In this document: positions 8,723 through 23,001 of the stretch, piece by piece
Position numbering within the stretch: the stretch's first letter is position 1
Layout of the letters: each line of letters starts with the position of its first letter
From: Rhynochetos jubatus
Lineage: Eukaryota; Chordata; Aves; Eurypygiformes; Rhynochetidae
Reading direction: 5' to 3'
Length of the DNA stretch: 64,000 bases
Assembly: GCA_027574665.1 (NCBI GenBank)
Contig: CM050657.1
Coordinates: 24,158,700-24,222,699 of the forward strand
Notes under the pieces: generated by a model
Told to the model about the DNA's origin: nothing
Database searches by the model: none
What the model saw: the letters and a program-made list of their open reading frames with translations, nothing else
Program-made: the position numbers and the translations under genes

Positions 8723-9717
8723 CAGCCCAGGCCCAGATAATGGGGGCAGGCAGCAGTGCTAGCCAGTCAGCCAGCTGAATGGGAGGGAAAGAAGAAAGAA
8801 AAGGCAAAAACGAGTGAAAACCGTTTCCACACAAATACTTAGGGCCCTCTAAACCGGGCAGCTGCGTCAGAAACCACTTTTGCGCCCTTGCTGAATTAAA
8901 GTTTTGAAGCCAACCAGGGCAGCCGTTCTCTGAGATGTAATAAAATACAGACAGCAACTTTTGACTTGGAAAGAAGAGATAATGGGCGTGAGAGGCAAGC
9001 TTTTGTAGCTGGATGGAAAACTGGCTACAAGGACAACCACCTCTACAAGAAGTAAAGGCAGGCAGAGCAGCTACTCAGATTTACATCCATGTAACAGAAC
9101 AGAATTGAAAACAGATAGTTAGGTATCTCTAAATGGTAGCAACTGCCTTATTGCTTGGTATAAACAAGTTTACAGCCTCATTAGATTGTAATCTCCCTTG
9201 CCATACAGGAAAGGACAGTAATTTCTTTTAGAGGAACTCAGAGTTACTCAACAAAATTAATCTTCTAAAACAGGAAATCCCTGCCAACACAGGTGGAACT
9301 ATATAATACGCTGGCTGTACAGCTGGGGAATATGAAAAATGGGATTTCCGTGTTCCCATCTCGCTCACCAAAAACAGAGCACAAATACTGTCAGTAAAAC
9401 CTGCAGGTGAAAATTCTGAAAAAAACCCAAGCAAGTAAAAAGATTGAAAGAAGGGCTATCAAAGTCATTCATAAGAAAGTCAATGACTGTATTAACTGAG
9501 GTTTGAGTCCTTTGGAGGAAGTTACCTTCATTCTGAGAGTTTAGTTATAAGATAATTAATCTGAAACTGTGTTTTAGGAAACAAAACTGAGAGGACACTT
9601 TGCTGACTTCTGACATCACCAGTACTTCTGAAGAAGCCCTGTAATGTTTACCTTCAACACCAGCTTCTCTCAGCCATCTCTTTGTCCTCTATAACTCTTA
9701 TTTTTAAACAGTTTACA
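8723..9717. other. Gene-free stretch
   Basis: AT-leaning sequence between the duplication and the next CR1. I see no protein-like frame, RNA gene or clear repeat in it. Confidence 0.5.
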
Positions 9718-10727
9718 TTGTTACACAATGGACCACAACACAACAGACGAATGGAGCCAGTGACAAGCAGTGTTCCTCAGGGGTTGGTACTGGGACCAGT
9801 ACCGTTTAACATCTTTGTCAGCGACATGGATGGTGGGATTGAGGGCACTCTCAGCAAGTTTGCTGACAACACCATGCTGGAGGGAAGGGATGCCATCCAG
9901 AGGGACCTGGACAGGCTGGAGAGGTGGGCCACTGCCAACCTCATGGAGTTCAACAAGGCCAAGAGCAAGGTCCTGCACCTGGGTCGGGGCAATCCCAAAC
10001 ACAACAACAGGCTGGGTGGAGAGTGGATCAAGAGCAGCCCTGAGGAGAAGGACTTGGGGGTGCTGGTGGATGAAAAGCTGGACATGAGCCAGCCGTGTGT
10101 GCTGGTAGCCCAGAAAGCCAACTGTATCCTGGGCTGTATCCAGAACAGTGTGGCCAGCAGAACGAGGGAGGGGATTCTCCCCCTCTACTCTGCTCTTATA
10201 AGACCCCACCTAGAGTACTGCAAACAGCTCTAGGGCCCTCAACATCAGAAGGATATAGACCAGTTGGAATGAGTCCAGAGGGGGTTTACAAAGATGCTCA
10301 GAGGGCTGGAGCACCTCTGCTATGAAAAAAGGCTGAGAGAGTTCGGCTTGTTCAGCCTGGAGAAGAGAAGGCTCTGGGGAAACCTTACTGCAGCCTTCCA
10401 GTGCCTGAAGGGGCCTACAAGGAAGCTTGGAGGGGATTTTTGACAAGGGCTTGTAGTGACAGGACAAGGGGTAATGGGTTTAAATTGAAAAAGAGAAGAT
10501 TTAGATTAGATATCAGGGAGAAGTTCTTCCCGGAGGGGGGGGGGGGGCACTAGGACAGGTTGCCCAGAGAAGCTGTGGGTGCCCCATCCCTGGCAGTGTC
10601 CAAGGCCAGACTGGATGAGGCTTGGAGCAACCTGGGCTGGTGGAGGGTGTCCCTGCCCATGGCAGGGGGTTGGAACTACATGATTTCTAAGGTCCCTTCC
10701 AACCCAAACCATCCCATGGTTCTGTGA
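9718..10727 (+). mobile_element. CR1 LINE, 5'-truncated, with partial reverse transcriptase
   Basis: About 1 kb of CR1 in plus orientation. The first part (9724-10231) still reads as the C-terminal half of the CR1 ORF2 reverse transcriptase: PQG followed by GP and NIF, a catalytic-box relative FADNT where active CR1 has FADDT, then the [19 protein letters not shown] and [12 protein letters not shown] motifs and the LIRPHLEYC motif. The frame ends at 10233, soon after LEYC. The rest (10240-10727) is degraded ORF2 end and the CR1 3' UTR, ending CCATCCCATGGTTCTGTG. The Asp to Asn change in the catalytic box and the truncation mean it cannot move. The 3' part is a close relative of the two short CR1 copies upstream. 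Confidence 0.95.
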
Positions 10728-13700
10728 ACGGCAGGATAGAAATTTGTCATTGAAATGCTACTTCACTTAAAAGTCAAGACAAGAAATAGCCATTCCTTTT
10801 TAATATTTACTTGTCTGCAGCATTTTAATTGTGGAGGCATGTAGAAAAGAGGGATATAAGCAATTACTTACATTGCTACACATTTCTGTCTGTTTGGAAG
10901 CGAAAAGACTTCAGACGTGGTAATGCACATCATCACTGCTTGTAGGGTATGCCCTGCACTCTGCTCTGAGCACTAAGGTTGCATTTACATTCAGCTTAGG
11001 AAACAATATGTTTCATGACAGCTTATTTGAAGCTCCACAAAGCCATCTGTATCAAAAGAACAACTCAGGGCAGATTTCAGTGGAAATAAAAAAAAAAAAA
11101 GTGTGTCTACAGTGAAAATAACCAACACAAATAGCAGTACCAAAGCTTTGTTTAGACTAGGGGAAGTCACTGATAAAAGAGCTGTAAGGGTGGGATACCA
11201 AAAGGTATGTTTTCATCAGAAGAGTACTGCTCTCATTACAAAACCACCTGAGTACTTCTAGCCATATGAAGTGCTGATGCGCCGTAACAAGCGAGTAACT
11301 AAACCAAGAACAGATTAATTTCTTTTTAACTACAGACATACCATCACCACACCTGCCCACTGAGGGAAGATAAAGATATTTACTATTAATAAAAATAACA
11401 CTGGGGAAGGCATGACTTCTTTTCTTCTTTCCTACTGATACACACAAGCAGCTCTCTGTTTAGACTATGAGAAGGCTAACTTTTCTCACACAGGGATTTC
11501 CATCAATATAATATATAGGTATCCACATTATGATGTTACTTTCTCATTAATTTATGCTTTGTTGCTCCATTTTCAAAAGTCATTGAACTCACGAGACACT
11601 TCAGTAGTCAACAGAGTATAGTACCGCACAGGGAACGCACGCTTGGAAAATGACCTGAATACATGCAATGAGGGCAGTAAAATGAGTAACATTACACACC
11701 TGGTCTTTCATTTCAACCTAGTTCTGGCAAGAAACTAATATATATTCACCAAAACAAATGTTCATCAAAGCCACAAAAGCCATTTAATGCTTACATGTAT
11801 GCTGACAATATTACGTCAGAGCTGTAAGTAACCTGACAAAGGAGGCAGGCTGTAGGTAGATCAGAAGTGCAAGCTGGTCCAAACATACATATCCCCTTCA
11901 CCAACACTAAGCCTACTCTCAGCCTGGCCTCTGATTCAGGCTGCTACACTCACTATTGAAAGTAAACACACAGGAACAATGCAAAACAATTTTCCTCCTG
12001 GCCATATTGGTGAGGGAAGGCATTTAATTCAAAGAGACTAAAATCAGCCTGCAACATAACACACATGTTCCTCCTCTTAAGATGGATTGGCAAGACATGG
12101 AATTTACTGTAAGATAACTTTGCCATGTTGAGATAATGCCTTAATGCTTTGCGTTCTACAAGACAAAATGAAAGCCCTGGCTTTGGTCACTATGTTAAGT
12201 AAGGGGAGGAAACTGTATGTTAAATAAAAAGCTATCCTAAATTCCTTGCAAATCACAAGGTTTAGGTCAGCTCTGAAAGGAATTTGTGTCAGCTGGAAGA
12301 AGGCATCTATGTGAAAGATTAATAATAATGAAAACCAACCTCTTGAAAACACAGAAATCATGCTTGTTGAATTTATCATCACCTGCGAGACTGGTTATGT
12401 TAATAATCCTCCACATTATGCCAAGTAGACTGAAAGTAATTAATAGTTCACAAACAACCTTCCCACAGAAGTTTCAGTGCCAATGTTGTTTTGACTGATC
12501 ACAATAAATAAATATATAACTGAGAAACTTCTGTGAAAAATAATAATAAACCTATCTCTCACAGCATTACCCTGCCAAGGGTAATTGAGTCCCTGGACCT
12601 CAGGGTCACTGGGGAATTTCGGTCTCAGTGTTCACAACTCTGTAAAGTTCATTCTGTGCATGAAATGCAGAAGCTGATTCGATGTATACACAGCGGGGTC
12701 CCAGTGCTGAGCTGTCACAAATGTTCAGGAGTCAGAGGGTGAGAACCAGGGCACTGTGATGCCTTCAAAAAATCAGAGCTTATCTGATGTGACATTTAAG
12801 GGGTGCTCATTAAATCCTGAAGGGTATCCGTCTCACCATGCAAGCTCTTTCCTCCTCTTGTCTGAAGCAGCTGTGAAACAATGGTCAATTGGTAACACAT
12901 CTCAAGCCAGCAGTAAGGCATGTCTGCAAGGACACAGGACTGTGAGAGAGGATGAAGCGGAAGAAAAGGAAATGGAGAATAAAAGAAAATATGGAAGTGC
13001 GGAAGGTCAGAAGGTTGCTTATACATTTACAATATCTCTAAAATAAAGTCACACCCCAGAGAGATGCAGGTGTGATCAGGCAAACTGATCTCATTAGAGA
13101 AACCACAATGGTTCAGAGACAAGTTTCATTTTTTGCCAAGGATCCTGTTTCCAGCACTGCTCATACCCAGACGTTGCAGAGCAAGGTTCCCAGCCACACT
13201 GACAGACTAAAATGTCATTCCTGCAGGACAGGCCAGAAATGTTTTCCCAAAATTCACCACCAAGTTAGAGAATTATTACGCAAGGCAGAAAATAAGATCT
13301 GCTATTTGGAATGCAGCATCCATGGTCATAAAGATCAGAACCTGCTCATGACATTTTTCCCTGCAAACATCACTTGATATAGCACACAGCATCCCAGCAG
13401 AGCTCCCAGAGCCTAAAAACTTTCATACATGTTCCAAAAGCGTGAAAAATAAACCTGGCTACTCACTGCTCTGTTAGCCTAGGAACTAGGCAACTAGCAT
13501 ACGAACAGTACAAAATCCACCAAGGCATAAGGGGGCTAGTATTACCACACACACCACTCAGGCTTTTGGAGCAAAACATAAAGATTTATACAGGCCACCT
13601 ACCCATAGGGAATAAGGTGCCACACTGGGATGACGTGGCAGTCAGGGTTTCACTCGTGGATGCTGTCGAGGTGAGAAACGGACAAGATCGACTGCATTCA

Positions 13701-15180
13701 TTTTTCATGCATTAATTGGATCTGCTGCCAGGACGGCTCAAAAGAACTCCCTTCATGACATTTTTCTACTGAAATTGTGGCTTTCTCCAGGAAAAAAAAA
13801 AAAAGCTTTCCACTAAAAGCACTCACTCTGTCTAGTATTTTATTTCCGAAAACACAAGAGCAACTACCTTTTGTTTTTCAACAAAAACTTGGGTTTGAAG
13901 TGGTGCCGCCCTGGAGCTGTGCTTCAGCCGCCCTGGATGCACCCGTGCGAGCACACCTCCCACGAGATGGGGTGAGATCACCCAAAGGGGAGGTGATGAC
14001 ACATCTGGGGAGATACAGCCAGCCAGGGAAGCCAGTCTGCAGTTGAGTCAAAGCTGCCAATCAAAGGTATTCAAAACTGAAAAAAATAATACACTGCAAG
14101 TGTTGGCAAAAAATACGCTTCACTTTAGAATTTTCTACAGAATAATCTATTTGTTGATCAGCCCTGTTCCTCACCATTTCTGGGGAGCCTTGAGGCTGCC
14201 ACTGCCAAAGATGGAGCCAATTGCACCAGAATGCAGGAGGCCCCAGCAATAGGAACCATACCCCAGCGGTGTCAGACTCTTCCCATGCTTTGGAGCTGCA
14301 ACTACTTAGCTGTTCCTCCTCCACTCCTGCTCCCTCCTCAAGCATCCCAGCCCCAAACCTGCCCACCCTTACTGCCAAAAGGGAGTGTTGTGCATCGTCC
14401 TGACAACGTCAAAGATTAACTTGCTGATCTCTGTGTTTAATGTACAAAAACGATTACTGGAACATCGCATTCAACAGTTTAATATAGATTCTGATCCGGG
14501 GGCGATGGATAGCCCGTAGCAGCTCATGTTTTCTGAGCTCTCTTACAGGATGTAATGTCTGCAAGAAGTAAACCCAAGCGCACATATGCCAATGCAATCA
14601 AGGCTCCGCTCTTATCAGACCCCTCCCAGTTTGCTCATGCTTTAACAGGTCACTGACTCAAGTAACCTCCCACATGTTACAAGTGCCAGTAAAACACAAT
14701 AGCCTGAAACTGAAAATATCTCTGGTCTACCAAGAATCCAATCAGAGCGACAAACTGGCTGATCACTCTGAGACTAGGTCATACCATGAGCCACTGATTG
14801 TCTCAGTGCTCCAAGTAAGCAGCTTAATTGGAACAGAAAAACAGAGTGATTAATCACAGCCAAGGAAAACACCTTGCTACCAAAGACAGGCAACATTAGG
14901 GCTTTACATTACTACAAAAAAGAGGCTACAGTGCAGGAGAGCACACGTGGAAAACATTTAAGAAGAAAAGATGAAATGTTGTTTAATTGGTGAATTCTTC
15001 TCATTAACACCCTAAACAGTTTGACACGCTGGCAGGCAGGAGGTGTCAGCCTCAGACACGCTGCCAGCCACACTTCCCCACTCCCGGCGGCTGCCAGACC
15101 TTCCTGGGGTTTGAAAGTTTCCCTCCCGGAGGCCCTGTTCCCATTGCTCTCCGGTAAACCAGCCTCTGTAATCACAGCCA
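10728..15180. other. Gene-free stretch
   Basis: About 4.4 kb of AT-rich sequence with short A runs (for example 11088-11100 and 13789-13804). Reading frames here are short and not protein-like. I find no RNA gene or recognisable mobile element. It may be intronic or intergenic sequence on the PIK3CB side of FOXL2, by synteny only. Confidence 0.5.
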
Positions 15181-15289
15181 GTCACATCTCCGTGGTGAGT
15201 CTCATTCTTTTTTCCTTCCCACCCCCGGTTTCATTTCGGTGCAACAGCATCTGATCTTTTTCAATCTCAACCCTTCTTCCCCACCCCCT

Positions 15290-16230
15290 CCCCTCAAGAA
15301 ACAGGAGAGACCCCCGAAGCGCTTCCAGAGAGGGGGGGGAGTCACCTCCTGAGGATGCGCCACCGCCAAGGGCTGGGAAGCCGCTCCACCAGCATCCACT
15401 ACTGGGACAGAGGAGCTTCTCGCAAAATGACAAAGGCCCGCGAGAGGGAGGGGCCGGAGGGGACCACAGCAGAGCGCACAGCGCCCGCAGCCAGGCAGGA
15501 GCCGGCCGGCGGTAAGCCGGGGCGGGGGGAGCTCTGCGCTCCCACCGCAGCAGCCGATGCCCGGCCGGGCGCAGCCACGGCGGAGGACCGGGCTGTTCTG
15601 GCGCCTCGGCCCGGGCTCCTTCTCAGCACTCTGAGGCACAGCAGCGCCGTCCCAGCGATCTGCCCTGCCAGTGGACGGAGCTCAGCCGGGACGGAAAGCC
15701 ACCCGCCGCGCCCCGGCACCCACAGCCCGGCCGCCCCCGGGACGGGCGAGCGGCCGCCCCGGGGCTCTAGGTCCTGGGAGGGGGTCGGAGAGAGGCTAGA
15801 AACGAAGCAGAGAAGAAGCAAGACCCGCCATCCTACCGGCTGCGCTGGCAGTGCCCCGGTCTCCGCAGCCTCGCCCGGACAGGGCGTCCCGGCACAGCCC
15901 GCCCGGCAGCCCCACCCCGGGGCCGGCCGCCACCTCTTCCTCCGCCTCTGCCTCTGCCTCGGCCCGGCTGCAGCCCCGGCGCGCCCAGGCCTAACGGTCA
16001 GTTACAGCGGCCAGGTGCACTGCCGGGCTCCTGCTCCCCCAGGGCTTCGGGCCAGCTCTGTGCCCGGGCATCAGCCCTCTGCAGCACGGCTGCCCCAGCA
16101 GCCCCGGCCGAGGGGCTCTGCCTGTGTGCGCGGCCATGCACAGCCCTGGGGTGCCCCGGGGGCAGTTCCTTCACCCTGGGCAGGAGAGCAGGCCAGCCCC
16201 CGGAGTCTACCGCCAGGATTTATGCAGCCA
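15290..16230. promoter_or_regulatory. CpG island
   Basis: CpG density rises abruptly at about 15,300 and falls again near 16,230. A strong plus-strand splice-donor-like sequence (GGCG then GTAAGC) lies at 15512, and a weaker minus-strand donor-like GAG/GTGACT lies near 15345. Long open frames across the island are expected from the base composition and do not look like a known protein. Most likely a promoter or first-exon region. In other vertebrates PIK3CB starts on this side of FOXL2 and runs away from it, so its 5' end is one candidate. Confidence 0.45.
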
Positions 16231-16249
16231 CGACTTTGCACTTGGTAGT

Positions 16250-19200
16250 GAAACACTGAGGCATGCCAAGCACTAGCCATCTATCCCTCACTCTTCTCCT
16301 TTGTTTCCTTCTCTCAGGAAAGGCGAGTATGGCCGTGAAATCTGCGGGTTCACTGCGCGCCAATCTCCAATTCCCCCAGAGGAGCTGGCTGGAAAGGGCC
16401 AGGTCGTAGGTGACACCCACGGGGGATGCCATGGCCAGCCGAGAGCAATGCATCTGACAGGAAAACAAGAGGAACTTCTCAGGTGTTCACAAATGAACAC
16501 TGAGGCCCTGCCAGGGATGAGCAGAAAATGCATGAACCCCAAACCTTTATTTTATGTCGAGTGAGGTATAGCTCTCCATGACTGACTTCTGACAGCACTC
16601 TACCAGCAGCTTTCATGGCACCTGTGGGTTAAACTGCACTTTGAAAGGATTCCTCTTCCTTTCCACATCCCAGTATGACCACCAAGGGAGCTAATGTGGC
16701 AACCAAAAATCCCAGAGAACAACCACCAGCAAAGGCACTGCTGGCTCTAATACTTCGCTTAGTGTCCCTAAACCAGCTCTTAATCCAAATTTCCAATTTC
16801 CTCCTACAGAGCATGGCTACTACTTCACTGCTTCCACCCTCCATCCCTGCACAGATGATGCTCTCCAAGTTAGGCTGTTCCCCATGCACTGAACACAGCT
16901 GCAGCACCTAACCATCTCCTGAAAGGGTAAAAATAAGTGCTGTGGTGCTGCAGAGACAAGCCTGGGCTGCTCAGTTTTTTGCCCTTGCTGTGAAGAAACT
17001 TTATTTTGAATGTCCACTAGCTTAGTTGGATTTTTCAGCCCGCAGACAACTCGTCTGCTCAGCCTAACCTACATACTCCTGACCACAGTTTCATCTCACC
17101 TAGCTGTCACTTATCAGTGTGTTTAGCATTCTTCAGATCCTGACAATTCCTGCCTCTCCCTCAGCACTTCCCAGGATCTTTGTATTCTTGTCATTATCTA
17201 GCCCTGCCTTTTATTCTTCTTGCTTTTTCTTTTTACCTTGTCTCTCATTACACACCTTGAGGAGGGTGAGTTTCCTGGAAGAAGGCTTTTGGAAAAAGAT
17301 CTTGCCGCCTATCTGAGCAAGTAGGGCAGCCAGGAGCTATTTACATATTTTCTGATAAGCAGGGAGAATGTCCTGATGGGCCTGTGAAGTCCGCAAGGAA
17401 TTAGCTTTGTGTTGTTTCGTATTTCTTACTTGCCCAATTCTCACCAACTAACAGTATTAAACATACTTCTCCATATATATGTGTGTTTGGAGGAGAAACA
17501 GTATCATACTCTTGAGTTTAGCCATTAAGGAGATGATACTGCCAATGCTTAGCTTTTCAAAATCATGCAAATGACTGTAAAAGTATGCCTTTTGCATAGT
17601 AATTATCAGTTGATTCTGCCTGAACTGTTAGGGTAAGCTGCATCTCATTTCTAAGTTTTCCACGCAACCATTAGAGCAACAAATACATTTTGTAATACAG
17701 CATTAATTTTAATTCTTTACCTTTTTTTTATAAAGACTACAAGTGGGGTTTTGGTGGGTTTTTTGCTGTTGGTTTGGTTTTTAAGGTTGACATTTCATGT
17801 TATTAACATAACTTTAAAGACCTGGAGTCTCACAAGAAAACCCCAAACCAGAAAACAGCCCCCTCACATACACACGCAACGCAGAAGATGTGCTACGAGT
17901 AGTGCCCGGCGGTACCAGCAAAAGCTCCAACTGCCCTGCCGTGGGGCAACTCTGGGAATGGGGGTGCTCAGCAGTTTGCTTTCACTGCGGGCAGAGAAGG
18001 CAGCCAAACCCAGCCGTTCACATAAAGCAGCAATCCCCAGGTAGTGAGCAGCCCAAGAGAAAGCATTAAGAGCAAACCACAAGCCGATCCGGGCGGAGCA
18101 GAGGGAAGGAGGCAGCAGGCTGGGAGGCAGAGCTGCCCACTGCTCCCCAGGGCCTGCTTGGTTTGCAGTCCTTTCTGGTAGTCACAAGTCCTGGGTAGGG
18201 AAACACAAGGGAAAACTAGCATGTAATTCCCAAATACCTCCCTTTCTTTGCATATTGAGAACACAGCAGACTTCTGAGTGTTTCTTGCTCTACAGCTGAG
18301 GGATGAAAGGAAGACTAAGAGATGACTGACTACTAGTGGAGAGCCATTTGCTGTCAGCAGCACGCATGACCACTTCTGAAAACAGCTGAAACGCTCTCAG
18401 AGGCAGATCCTGAGAGTTTAACCGTTTTTACTCGGACCATATTCAAATCCGCCTGTGCTAACAACAAACCAACCCAAAACTAAGCCAAGCCACAGTCTCA
18501 GGAGAAAAGGCAAGCAGCTGTGAGAAGAGAGCATGTTAAGTGCCTCCCCAGAGGCTGGCGACTGCTTTCAGGGACTGGGTTATTGCTCTGGTGGGAACTC
18601 TCTTGTTCCCACTAATTTCATTCTTTAATTTTTCATTAGATACACGACCTGTTATGACTTTCAAAGTGCCCAATTCCCAATTTTATCTTACTAACAGCAC
18701 TTACTGAGCCCTAGCACTTAGAAACTACCTCTAACATACCTGCTTTGAAACTCAGTTTAGAGTACAACACAAAACCTACCACTATGGCCGACTAAAGGGG
18801 GTTGGTCACCTCTCAGTCCTTGACAATCCCACTCATCCAGTCTCTGACACCCACCTGCTGCAATGCCTGCTGCAGGCAGGTTAAATGAATATCTATTCAT
18901 GTTTGGTTCTCCTAATTGTTAAAATCAAATCCTGCTACGGACACACTTCCTGAATTTTGAAAGCTTATCTAGGTGCAGTTTGGACACAACACCGATTTAA
19001 AGCACTACCGATACCCCATCTGCACAACAAACATCTGCAGAGGGAGCAGTCGGACAGCAAGCGTCCTGACAAGGAGCAAATTCCACCACTGACCCAGATG
19101 AAGTCTATACAGTACCTTGAAGACAATGAAGTAGCGGGAAGAAGAGACCGGAACCACCTGACTCCACACATCCATCTGCCGCCATACTGTGCTTGCTGGA

Positions 19201-22200
19201 AAGGCAATACAGAAGTCCACAGAACAGGACAAAGGGGGCTGAGGAAGTGGTGGGGCATCTTCTGCTACAGGGGAAGGAGACGAAGGAATAAACGAGGGCA
19301 AAAGAGGTGCTGACAGACACCTCGGGGACAGGTAAGGTTGTCAAAAACATTTCTGGATGCGGGCACTGCTGAAAGGTGGGTGCTCGCTTGCTGCCTACGT
19401 GAAAGGGCCCGGCTGGCTGCAGGAAAGCCCAGAAGCTGGCCTTGATCCCCAGTATCAGCTGCTCCAGCTGCTGCCTGCACACAGGATCTGGGGTGAGAGC
19501 ACCAAAGGCTAGGGCAGCCCAGCTGCCCACTCAGGGACCCTGGGGGACAGGCAGCAGGACTGACAGATGCATGAAAGGCACATGAGCCCAGTGGCTCCTA
19601 GGCAGGTTGCAAGTGCTGAGGAAAGTAACATTTCACTGCGCAAGTCTATCATAAATAATCACCCCTGTACCATAGACCTTGCAGTCTGAGAGGCAGCATT
19701 GCACTCAGGGCCCCGCGAACAGCCTTGACCTTGAAAGTGTCCTAAAAGCAGGGCTGCAGAACAACGAAGCAGCAGAGCACTCACAAGCAGCTGCATTCAA
19801 GCGGAAAGACAACCCTCCAGCACTGGGGATAGGGGATCGCCTACCGCTGCACAATTCCGCCGCGCAGCCAAGCGCGGTACCCCTGGGAGCGCAGCCCACA
19901 CCGGGCTGTCTAGCCTCGCCGTTCACCCCTCCACGACCCGCGGCTCGGGGAAGCAGCGCTGTGAATTTGAAAACACACTGCACTTGCAGTGCAGAAGGAG
20001 CCAGCCGGCTTACTCACCTGTGAGCAGGCTGTGCCACCATCAGCATTTTCTTGATTCACAATGGCACTCATACTGACGGGTGCTAACAGGATATGTCCCT
20101 GTGAAAGAGCAAGGACAGCGGTGAGGTTTAAGAAAGTCATTGTCTGCAAGGTTGCTGTAATGCTTTCTAGAGTCCCTGGGATATTTTTATACTTGTTCAT
20201 TATAAAGTCCACCAACTGCTACGAAAGAGCAAGGGCTGTAATACCGGCATTACACATTAAGGATGGCTTTAATTACATACACAATATCTATGCAAATACC
20301 AGATAGCATCTTCTGCATGAAAGGCAGGGTTGGTTTGTTTGCTTCTTATCCTCACAGTATGGAATCTTATTGCTTCTTATGATGCAATATTCATTTGGTT
20401 AGACTTAATTACTTCAGTTGGTAATTAACATTTCTTAAGTTCAAAAAACCTCACAGTATCATCACAAAGTATTTCTATCATGGTGACTCCTAAAATATCT
20501 CTTAAAACATCAAGACTAGAGCCCTATTGTTCAAGAGGCAGTGGAAAAAGAACCAAACCACAAGAAAAATAGGACCAGACAACCCCACCTGCCTTATAAA
20601 AAGAGGAAGCCACTGCTGAATGGCAGGTGCCTGGCATCTCTGGAAATGGAGTATAGGTGCCTGTTCGGTACCAAAAGCAACATTTTTCTCTATCTCATAT
20701 TAGTTTGAATACCTTGGCCTGTGTGTCATGTCCAACATCACACCCTAAATCACTAAAGCAGCTTTTGTTTCATAGCTTTTCTCTACGTATTTCAGTCAGG
20801 TTAAACCCCCAAGCACTAGAGGGTAAGTTCACAGCGATGATACTCCCATGTAACCCAAGCCACTGAGAGGTAAAGTAGCTTGACCAAAGTGGCTAACTCA
20901 GTGGTTTACCCTTAACTGTACTGCTGTTGTAACTGTACTGCTGTCGTAACTGCGCTAAGTAGCTGGGCTCCCGTTTGAGTAGGAGTAAACAGATCAGGCC
21001 CATGCTGAGTCACTGGCACAGAACAACTACATCCTGCCACCAACAGTGATGCTGGAGGCACAGTACACAAGGGGATGGGGGTCTTTGACTTCGCTACAGA
21101 AGCAGCTTCCCCTAACGTGGTCTGCCCAATCAGGCTTGACTGTGGTTTGAGGCAAAAAGCAAGCATTAACTCCAGATCAACACAACAGTCATGGAATAAA
21201 ACAACTGCTTGATTATGACTATTCCAGAACATCATGTGTAAGGTACAGTGGTATATGTGTGCTGAAGAAACAGCCAACCCTGCAAATTGCCAGGACAAAG
21301 ACTACCAACACAACTTCAGCTTAGTGCTCTACTCTACACACCACGTGGCACAGCCTTGATTCCTTATTTCTCCTGCATTCAGTTGTCAGTGGAGCTCAAG
21401 CCCAGACTTGAGCCCTTGCATCTCTCAGGAAGAGATTGCTCCCAGACCCTCTTTTCCAGCTGAACAACAAGGGAAACTTGGTGTGGGCCAGGAGAACACA
21501 TACCCGAGGAGTTACACAAGCATTTGTGAGACAGCACCGGAATGCCAGCAAACAGGATCTTTGAGTCTAGCCCCAGCTCTGGAGGCAGAGAGCAGCCTAA
21601 GTCATCATAAACAAGTGGCCAAATCACACCACAGATAGATTTGTTTTGCAAGGTGCTATGGCAAAGCAGCTGAACCTCGCTGCTTTATGAGCCACGGCTC
21701 TATTCCCAGCTCTGGATGCAGCCCACTTGCTAGCAGGCTATCTGCAAAACAGGCGAATGACCACTGCCTCCCTACAGGAAGGGTACCTGGCTTTTGGGCG
21801 TGTGTATGCTAACAGCAGCACTGCAGCACGTGGGATTAGACATAGTGGACATCTGGGCAGCAGTGAATGGTACTCTGAGTGTGTCTTACTTCTGCCCCCA
21901 CATCCGCTCTTCCCTTGTCAGTCTGTGGGCTGGCAGGAGACCTGCCAAATGTGTCAGAGCCACGTGAAATGCATGACACTTGTCAGCCCTGACCTTGTGA
22001 CCTCTAGGCTGACGGTCAAGTCTAAGACAGACCAACCCAAGAGGAAATGACGAAGGTCCTACCCAGACCATGAAGACTGCAGGACTGGTCTCAGTGGGTT
22101 TGTTTATTCTGAGATTTTTAAGTTGGAAAAAAACCCTGTAAAAACAACAAAGCTTTTGAATTCTCTGCTACATATAGCAATTCTCTTATATCTGCGCACT

Positions 22201-22995
22201 GCATGTGCTTGTTGATGTCAACGCCCTGTAACCGAGAGTCACTGCCGTCTACCACACACAAGTCCTCATTATGTTGCATAACAAATTACCTTTGTTGCCC
22301 AACAGAATGGCACAGTAGATTTTGTTGTTGCCTCGTGTAAACTTTAGTCTTGCGAATTCCATTTTGCACTGACGCACTGCTTCTGCCTGACAAGTGCTTT
22401 ATTTCTGTTGTTAAGCAGTGAGCTTCACGATACGCAGGCAGCCGCAGATCCTGAAAAACAAGTTTAGAGATACATAAATACACCACCATTATGTCTGCAA
22501 AACAATTGGCCACGTGGATCCCGATTGCTGCCGTAACACTGGGCTTAGAGGCTGCAGCTACACATCCTGGGAGGCAGCCCCGCTGCATATTCATCCCTAG
22601 TGGTCATCTGATGTTTTCGGTTACAAGAAAAAACAGTAGCATAAAGAAACAAAGAAAGTGGCAGAACAGCAAAGGAATTTTAAACCAACAAAGAATTCAT
22701 GGTGTTGGCATTTTAATGTCATACTATTGCCTTTTCTTAATGGATTTATCCAACTGCATTACATTATCTCTTGTTTTCAGTGTTTAATTACTGGTTTTAC
22801 CTGAACAGCATTAGTTACAAGGCTCATCTGTTAAAGAACAAAGTGTGAAAAATGTGAACAAACCCATCCATGTGATTACAAAATGTTAAACCTCACTAGA
22901 CACTTCTTCTGAGTCTTCTTTACATATGTTTGGCACATATTTCAGGGGAAGGAAAACACTTATTGCCAGGCTTCAAACAGTGTTTCCTTTCTTAA
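16250..22995. other. Gene-free stretch
   Basis: About 6.7 kb with no reading frame I can support. The only local structure noted is a 17-bp direct repeat in tandem at 20913-20929 and 20930-20946 (unit TAACTGTACTGCTGTTG with one change). No recognisable mobile element or RNA gene. Confidence 0.45.
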
Positions 22996-23001
22996 AAGGT
23001 T

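Noticed and set aside
15355-16248. 297-codon plus-strand open frame in the CpG island
   Set aside because: Composition-driven, no domain; the donor-like GTAAGC lies within it.
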